Shown: in pieces, positions 25,301 through 29,570 of the stretch
Layout of the letters: each line of letters begins with the position of its first letter
How positions within the stretch are numbered: position 1 is the stretch's first letter
Made by a program: the position numbers and the translations under genes
Source: Thraustochytrium sp. TN22
Lineage: Eukaryota; Sar; Bigyra; Thraustochytrida; Thraustochytriidae
Assembly (NCBI GenBank): GCA_013306675.1
Contig: JABLUY010000177.1
Coordinates: 52,501 to 82,070, forward strand
Reading direction: 5' to 3'
DNA length: 29,570 bases
Notes under the pieces: generated by a model
What the model saw: only the letters and a program-made list of their open reading frames with translations
What the model was told of the DNA's origin: nothing
Databases searched by the model: none

Positions 25301-25687
25301 GAGGACCTGGACACCTTGAGGGCCTAGGGAGTCGTTCCACCCCAGTCTAAAATCCAAGATGGTCAGTCTTCAAGCGAGCGGCGGCCCGAGCAGACAAACC
25401 AGTCCTAAACGCACTCTAGTTCCGTGACAGTTTGGTTGACCGCCAGCTCCTCCGCAAGCGGCGCGATGTCATCGGGTGTAAATTTTAGCCCCCACATACC
25501 CGCGGATTCTAGGCTGTGCGCACCGCCACTGCACTCGTCAGCATCCGCCAGCCAGCACTCGTCCAGGCTCGCCTCACTCTAGCTCCACGTACTCGATCTT
25601 CTCCGCGCCCCCGCGCATCTCCTCCACCGCTTTCGCAATCCGCGCGCGCCTCTCCTCGACACGCGCGGGGTCCGCAGCCTCATCCAT
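22366..25687 (-). CDS. LRR-Roc-COR-TIR protein (six exons), candidate immune-type receptor
   Basis: My gene model joins exons 25687-25578, 25513-25415, 25346-25260, 25189-25106, 25043-24954 and 24892-22366, giving 998 residues in one frame. Exon 1 starts MDEAADPARV in a charged helix. Exons 2-5 and the start of exon 6 each give one leucine-rich repeat of the LxxNxLxxxGAxxLAxAL type (for example LYGNKITNVGASALADAI and CTLKDEGAKVVARIL). A Roc GTPase follows: P-loop GQGEAGKT (216-223), switch II WDYGGQE (355-361), and GTYLD (419-423) at the base-specificity position. A COR region runs ~440-700 (SPQWLLDKLACVISDYI). Residues 853-998 are a TIR domain (HHVFLSHVQ, LEVWFDQAYRGEL) with candidate NADase Glu at E925 (AVCLELQCAL). 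ROCO proteins are GTP-switched dimers; TIR domains signal or cleave NAD+. The domain order is seen; an immune or cell-death role is inferred. Confidence 0.85.
24893..25577 (-). other. Five short phase-2 introns separating single-LRR exons
   Basis: Introns are 25577-25514 (64 bp, GTGAGG), 25414-25347 (68 bp, GTGCGT), 25259-25190 (70 bp, GTACGT), 25105-25044 (62 bp, GTACGT) and 24953-24893 (61 bp, GTACGT). All end in AG, all interrupt codons after the second base, and all contain CTGAC 13-24 nt before the acceptor. Inner exons are 99, 87, 84 and 90 bp, each a multiple of three. Confidence 0.85.
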
Positions 25688-26789
25688 AGTCCTCGCCCGT
25701 GCACGGCCGCAAGGGCGCGCGTCCCTCCCGGCCGCCCGAGCTTCCTCACGCCGCTACGCGCCGCCCACCCCCCGCCCCCCCCCCTTCGCCTCGCCGCCCC
25801 CCTGCCGCGCGCCGCCGCGCGCGCCCGCCGCCTCCGGGTCTGCTGGCGGCGGCGCGGTCGTCGCGCGGCGGCGCGAGTTTCACGCGCGGCGGCGGCGCGT
25901 GCCGGCGAGCGCCCACTTGCAGGCCCGGGAGCTGGACTTGCGGGCCGCGCTTCGCGCTTGGCCGCGCCTTGGCCCCGCCGCCATACTCCACTTGCGCCGC
26001 GCCGGCACTGCGCTATCCGCGTCGTGCACGACTCCCCGATTCGCCTCGTCCGCCGGACCTCGGCGCTTTCGCCCGCTGGGTGTCGGTCCGCCTGCGCACC
26101 GGACCGGGCGCGCCGCCGGGTCCCCCTTGGGCGCGCCGCCCGAGTCCGCTGCTGCCCGCGCGAGGTGGTCGAAGCCGGCCGCGCCGTGCGCAGGAGCGTC
26201 CTTTGCGCGGCGGCGGCGGGCAGTAGTCCGCCAAGCCCGCCCGCCCGCCGTGCCGCTCGTCATCGCTCGGCCTCGCTCGCCGGCGGCCTCGGCTCGCGCG
26301 CGGTCTCCGCGCTCTCGCTCGCTCCGCCGCCTCCGTCGCGGCGCGCTGCTCGGCGTCTGCGCTGCGGCTCGCGGGGCGTTATCGGCGGCGCTCCCTCGCT
26401 CCCTCCCTCCCTTCCTCCCCTCTCTCGCTCGCCCCTGCGGCGCGGCGCGGCCGGCGCGGCTGCGCGGCGGCCTGCAGGCAGCCGAGGCCTGCGAGCGCGT
26501 CCCTGCGGCGCGAGGCCGGCGCGGGCGGCGTGGCGGAGGAGCAGAGCGCGGCCGGGCCGGCGCCCTCCTCGTCCTCCTCGTCCTCCTCCTTCCTGCAGTA
26601 GGCTAGTGGCAAGTTGGCCGGTGTGCGGCGCGCTCGCTCCCGCCTCGTCTCGTCGCGGCGCGGCGCGGCTCGGCTCGTTCGAGCCGGCGGCAGAGCAGGA
26701 GCCGTCGAGCGCGAGCAGACGCAGCGCGAGCTGAGCAGGAGCGGCGGCGGCGGCAGCTAGGCAGGCAGGTAGCCGGGCGCGCGCCCAGG
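25688..26789. promoter_or_regulatory. Divergent promoter region LRR-ROCO-TIR / MOB1
   Basis: 1.1 kb of extremely GC-rich sequence between divergent starts, with a 10-base C tract at 25775-25784. Long open frames cross it on both strands, but their products are Arg/Pro/Ala/Ser low complexity with no domain motif, as expected of stop-poor GC-rich DNA. It probably contains a long MOB1 5' UTR and CpG-dense promoter. No RNA gene was recognised. Confidence 0.5.
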
Positions 26790-27698
26790 ATGAACTTTCT
26801 CAAGAGCCGCGCGAACAAGTCGACGCTGCGGCCTGTGAAGAAGCACGCCACGGCCAAGCGCAGCACGCTGTCGGCGTACACGAAGCGGACGCTGGGGTCG
26901 GGCAACCTGCGCGCGGCGGTGACGCTGCCGGACAATGAGGACCTGCACGAGTGGCTCGCGGCCAACACGGTGGACTTCTTCAACGAGATCTCGCTGCTGT
27001 ACGGCCTGGTGTCGGACGATGCGGCCAAGTTCGCCAAGCCGGGCGAGGGCTTCCCGCCCGGCTTCGAGTACCGCTGGGCGGACGGCGTGCAGGTGACCAA
27101 GCCGATGCGCGTGTCCTCGCCCGAGTACGTGGACCTCGTGCTGCTGTGGACCGAGGACCAGATCAACAATGAGGACATCTTCCCGGTCTCAGAGACGCAG
27201 GCGTTCCCGTCCGAATTCAAGAACTACGTCAAGGACATCTTCAAGAGGCTCTTTCGGTACGTGCGCGGGCAGTCAGACCCAGGAATGGGCAGAGGTAAAA
27301 GGGAGACAACTGACGGACGAAACGAACGAACCAATCAACCGACCCTGCACGCACAGTATCTTTGCCATCATCTATCACCGGCACTTTGCCACCATCGAGA
27401 AGCTCGATGCCGCTGCACACCTGAACACGTGCTTCAAGCACTTTATGTTCTTCGTGCTTGAGTTCTCCCTCGTGGTACGTGTTGCTCGGCGGCCTCCTTC
27501 TTCCACCCGCCCGGGCGCCTTGGCGCGCCTTGCTGTGGCGTGGTGCTTGCTTACGTGCATCAAAGACTGACTGACTGACTGACCGACCGACCGCCTTGCG
27601 ATCGTTTGCCGCGACAACAGGACGAGAAGGAGATGAAGGCGCTCAAGGGCCCGTGCGACCGCATGCTGGAGGAGTACCGCAAGCAGACGGTGGCGTAG
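26790..27698 (+). CDS. MOB1: MOB1 kinase activator (three exons)
   Basis: Exons are 26790-27256, 27357-27474 and 27621-27698, giving 220 residues (human MOB1A 216). Exon 1 has LGSGNLRAAVTLP, the HEWLAANTVDFFNEISLLYG block and the ADGVQ...WTEDQ region. The first intron splits the Arg codon of KRLFR, and exon 2 resumes IFAIIYHRHFATI, HLNTCFKHFMFFVLEF. Exon 3 ends CDRMLEEYRKQTVA with TAG. MOB1 binds and activates NDR/LATS kinases (Hippo, mitotic exit). The zinc site usually needs two Cys and two His: exon 2 supplies the His pair (YHRHF, HLN...FKH), but exon 1 shows SDDAAKFAKPGEGF where most MOB1 proteins carry the two cysteines, so the Zn ligands look partly lost. Introns are 100 bp (phase 2) and 146 bp (phase 0), both GTACGT...AG. 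Confidence 0.92.
27565..27592 (+). repeat. GACT/GACC tetranucleotide microsatellite in MOB1 intron 2
   Basis: Four GACT units are followed by three GACC units. The tract generates several CTGAC pentamers, the last with its A 38 nt before the intron acceptor. Confidence 0.9.
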
Positions 27699-27894
27699 AT
27701 AGTTGCAGGCAGAGGCGCACGGCCGAGCCCGCGGCGACCTGCTCTAGCGACCAGACGCCCGTGCCGCGCGCCCTGACAGTGATGTGAGGATGTACTAGGG
27801 CGCCCATGTTGATTCGCGCTCCAGGCGCTAAAAGTAGCAATGAAAAAAGGTCTGGTGCGTATCACGTTTAACTATGGAGAGAAGAAGAGGAAGG
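27699..27894. other. Convergent 3' intergenic region MOB1 / dienoyl-CoA reductase
   Basis: 196 bp holding both 3' ends. It is AT-richer toward 27830-27894. No coding motif or canonical poly(A) hexamer was seen. Confidence 0.6.
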
Positions 27895-28761
27895 TTACAT
27901 CTTGGCCTTTTGCGCGCGCGAGCGCGCCTCGACGCCGCGCGAAACCTGCGAGACCTGCTCGCGGGGCACGCCGGGCGGCGTGTACAGCCAGCTGCCGCCA
28001 TCCACCACCAGCGTGTCGCCGGAAATGTACGAGGCGGCCTCGGTGCAGAGAAAGAGCGCCGTGAAGCCAATGTCTGCGGTGGTGCCGACGCGGCCCACGG
28101 GCGTGGACCTCGCGATGCGCGCGTGCGTGGCCTCCTCGCTGGACCCGCCAGAGAGCTTGGTGAGGCCCGGCGTGTCGGCGATGGGGCCCGGCGCGATGCC
28201 GTTCACGCGAATGTCGTGCGCGCCCCACTCAAGCGCCAGCTGCCGCGTCACGGAGTCGATGGCGCTCTTGGCCGCCGTCGCGTGCGTCTGGTACCAGGTG
28301 GCGCCGTAGTGCAAGGTGGCCGTGATGTTGAGGATGACGCCGCGGCCCGCCGCCTTGAGCGCCGGGAAAGCCGCCTGGCTCATGTTGAAGACGCCGAAGA
28401 GGTCGATCTCCAGCACCGTGCGGAAGGCGTTCAGGCTCATCTCCTCAGCGAGCGCCAGAAAGTTGCCGGCCGCGCCGTTCACGAGCGTGTCCAGCTTGCC
28501 GAAGCGGTCCACGGCCGTCTGCACGGCGCGGCGCGCGTCCTCTTCCTTGCGCACGTCGCCCGCCACGAAGGCCGCCTCGACGCCGGCCTTTTCCAGCTTT
28601 GCGCACGCGTCCTGCAAGAAGGACTCGCGCCGCCCCATGATGACCACCTTGGCGCCATGCTGGCCCATGGTCTGCGCGATGCCGAAGCCGATGCCGGAGC
28701 CGCCGCCCGTCACGAGCACCACGCGCCCCTTGACCACGTCCGACTTGAACGGCGACGCCAT
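27895..28761 (-). CDS. DECR2: Peroxisomal 2,4-dienoyl-CoA reductase (DECR2-like SDR)
   Basis: A 288-residue short-chain dehydrogenase (human DECR2 292). It would reduce 2,4-dienoyl-CoA with NADPH so polyunsaturated acyl chains can pass through peroxisomal beta-oxidation. Seen: VVLVTGGGSGIGFGIAQ cofactor loop with MGRRE after the second strand (basic residues favour NADPH), NGAAGNFL (the NAAGNF signature of this subfamily), LNITATLHYGATWYQTHATA with the catalytic-type Lys in AAKSAID, and WGAHDIRVNGIAPGPI. The Tyr of the usual YxxxK is replaced (HATAAK), as normal for dienoyl-CoA reductases. The C terminus is AKM, a fitting PTS1 peroxisomal signal. The start is the ATG at 28761, right before the fold. 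The frame stays open upstream to about 29319 without family similarity, probably 5' UTR. Confidence 0.92.
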   Translation of the reverse strand: MASPFKSDVVKGRVVLVTGGGSGIGFGIAQTMGQHGAKVVIMGRRESFLQDACAKLEKAGVEAAFVAGDVRKEEDARRAVQTAVDRFGKLDTLVNGAAGNFLALAEEMSLNAFRTVLEIDLFGVFNMSQAAFPALKAAGRGVILNITATLHYGATWYQTHATAAKSAIDSVTRQLALEWGAHDIRVNGIAPGPIADTPGLTKLSGGSSEEATHARIARSTPVGRVGTTADIGFTALFLCTEAASYISGDTLVVDGGSWLYTPPGVPREQVSQVSRGVEARSRAQKAKM

Positions 28762-29340
28762 CTTTCCGCACCTACGTGACGTGACAACTGCGCCTCCTCG
28801 ACACCAGCTCGAGATTGCAGCTTTGCCGCGCTGCTGCGTGCGGCCCCGGCGAAGTCTTGCGCCGGCCCGCCCGCCCGCGCGCGCGCGTGGCGGACCCGGG
28901 CCGCAATGTCCGCCGCATCCCGGCGAAAGGTCGGTCGGACGGTCGTGCGCGAGGTTGTGAGCGCTTCTGAGGACACGCAAGGATTGGATCGACCATTCGG
29001 GCAAGGCTCGCTGTGACCAAGCACTGCAAGCGGCGCCGAAACGGGGCAGAGCAGTCAAGCACCTCGGCGTCCGAGTCGTGCCGCCCGGCCGAGTAACCCG
29101 CCACCAAGAGCGAGTCCGCGGCGGACATGCAGGCCTTGCAAGGGCGCCTGGCTTTGACGAAATCTTTGCAAGCATCGCGGGGGCGACTGACGCTTCCGGG
29201 AAGGGGCAGCGAAGTTGCATGCAAAAGCGAGACGAAGGTGCTGTCTTGCCTTGTTGACGGGGTTTCACCGTGACGTCTGGAAAAGAGATCTTGACTTGAT
29301 TGTGGTGCTGTCGAGACACTGAAAAGGCTCGTCACCCACG

Positions 29341-29357
29341 ACTAGCTAGTAGCTAGT
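29341..29357. repeat. GCTAGC-type palindromic element (copy 4)
   Basis: ACTAGCTAGTAGCTAGT contains a perfect 10-bp palindrome (ACTAGCTAGT) followed by a partial second copy. It shares the CTAGCTAG word with the other intergenic elements. Confidence 0.45.
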
Positions 29358-29450
29358 AAAGCAGCGCCCCGCCAGCGCCCCGCCAGCGGCCAGCCCGCGC
29401 CTGGCTTCGCGGCACCCGCGGCCGTGGCGGCCGGGAACTCCTGCTCCTGA

Positions 29451-29478
29451 CTCTCCTCTCCTCTCCTCTCCTCTCCTC
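29451..29478. repeat. CTCTC pentanucleotide microsatellite, ~5.6 copies
   Basis: A perfect pyrimidine pentanucleotide tract directly before a plus-strand ATG. It could be a promoter or 5' UTR pyrimidine tract of a gene starting beyond the window. Confidence 0.9.
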
Positions 29479-29570
29479 ATGAAGCGAGCTTTCCAAGCAA
29501 GCATCAACCCGGCAACCCATATCCCAATCACACCTCTATGCTTACTCGTATCCGCCTACCACGCGGGGGT

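Larger units (their letters stand above)
28762..29570. promoter_or_regulatory. Upstream region of the dienoyl-CoA reductase, to window end
   Basis: 809 bp without a supported gene. It contains the DECR2 promoter, the fourth GCTAGC-type element (29341-29357), an 11-bp direct repeat (29362-29383), and a CTCCT microsatellite. A plus-strand ATG at 29479 opens a frame to the window edge (31 codons), which could be the first exon of another gene, but no motif supports it. Confidence 0.5.

Noticed and set aside
25699-26734. Three overlapping plus-strand frames of 175-258 codons upstream of MOB1
   Set aside because: Products are Arg/Pro/Ser/Ala simple sequence in three different frames, typical of stop-poor GC-rich promoter DNA.
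28762-29319. N-terminal extension of the dienoyl-CoA reductase by ~186 residues
   Set aside because: The extension has no family similarity; the ATG at 28761 gives the normal family length, and a C-terminal PTS1 makes an N-terminal targeting extension unnecessary.
1-29570. CRISPR arrays, transposons, tRNA or rRNA genes
   Set aside because: No regularly spaced repeats, transposase motifs, terminal inverted repeats with target duplications, or cloverleaf-like sequences were recognised by eye; a tRNAscan and repeat search would be decisive.

Overview
The window is nuclear DNA from a GC-rich, gene-dense, intron-poor unicellular eukaryote. All proteins use the standard code, with TGA, TAG and TAA all ending genes. 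Eleven protein genes fill about 29.5 kb on both strands, mostly as convergent or divergent pairs with short gaps. The gene mix (a Skp1-type prolyl hydroxylase/GlcNAc-transferase, an RHL1-like protein, an ankyrin-HDAC, an LRR-ROCO-TIR protein, a peroxisomal dienoyl-CoA reductase) suggests a free-living protist, perhaps a stramenopile such as a thraustochytrid or bicosoecid. That assignment is inference only; no rRNA or organellar marker is present.

Layout, left to right: a 5'-truncated KNL1/Spc105 kinetochore scaffold with eight MELT-like repeats (+, 2-3454); NUS1, a cis-prenyltransferase subunit (-, 3578-4462); a fusion of cytosolic prolyl 4-hydroxylase and GlcNAc-transferase resembling Skp1 PhyA + Gnt1 (-, 5059-6924); an RHL1-like chromatin/topoisomerase VI accessory protein (+, 6963-8720) starting almost head to head with it; NOP10, rebuilt here from two exons (-, 8920-9208); a degenerate E1/ThiF (UBA5-like) protein (+, 9656-10609); a giant NUP188-like nucleoporin with an internal SAM domain and a C-terminal thioesterase-fold domain (-, 10741-18639); an ankyrin-repeat class II HDAC (+, 19340-22081); a six-exon LRR-Roc-COR-TIR receptor-like protein (-, 22366-25687); three-exon MOB1 (+, 26790-27698); and peroxisomal 2,4-dienoyl-CoA reductase (-, 27895-28761).

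Most genes are core housekeeping (mitosis, nuclear pore, dolichol synthesis, snoRNP, Hippo/MEN kinase activation, beta-oxidation) and do not form one pathway. The most unusual content is a set of domain fusions: PhyA-Gnt1, NUP188-SAM-esterase, ankyrin-HDAC and LRR-ROCO-TIR. The last has the architecture of a candidate innate-immune or cell-death sensor, and its LRRs are encoded one per small phase-2 exon. All eight introns I could define carry a CTGAC pentamer, usually 13-25 nt before the acceptor, and five of eight start GTACGT. This gives a local splicing signature and independent support for the gene models.
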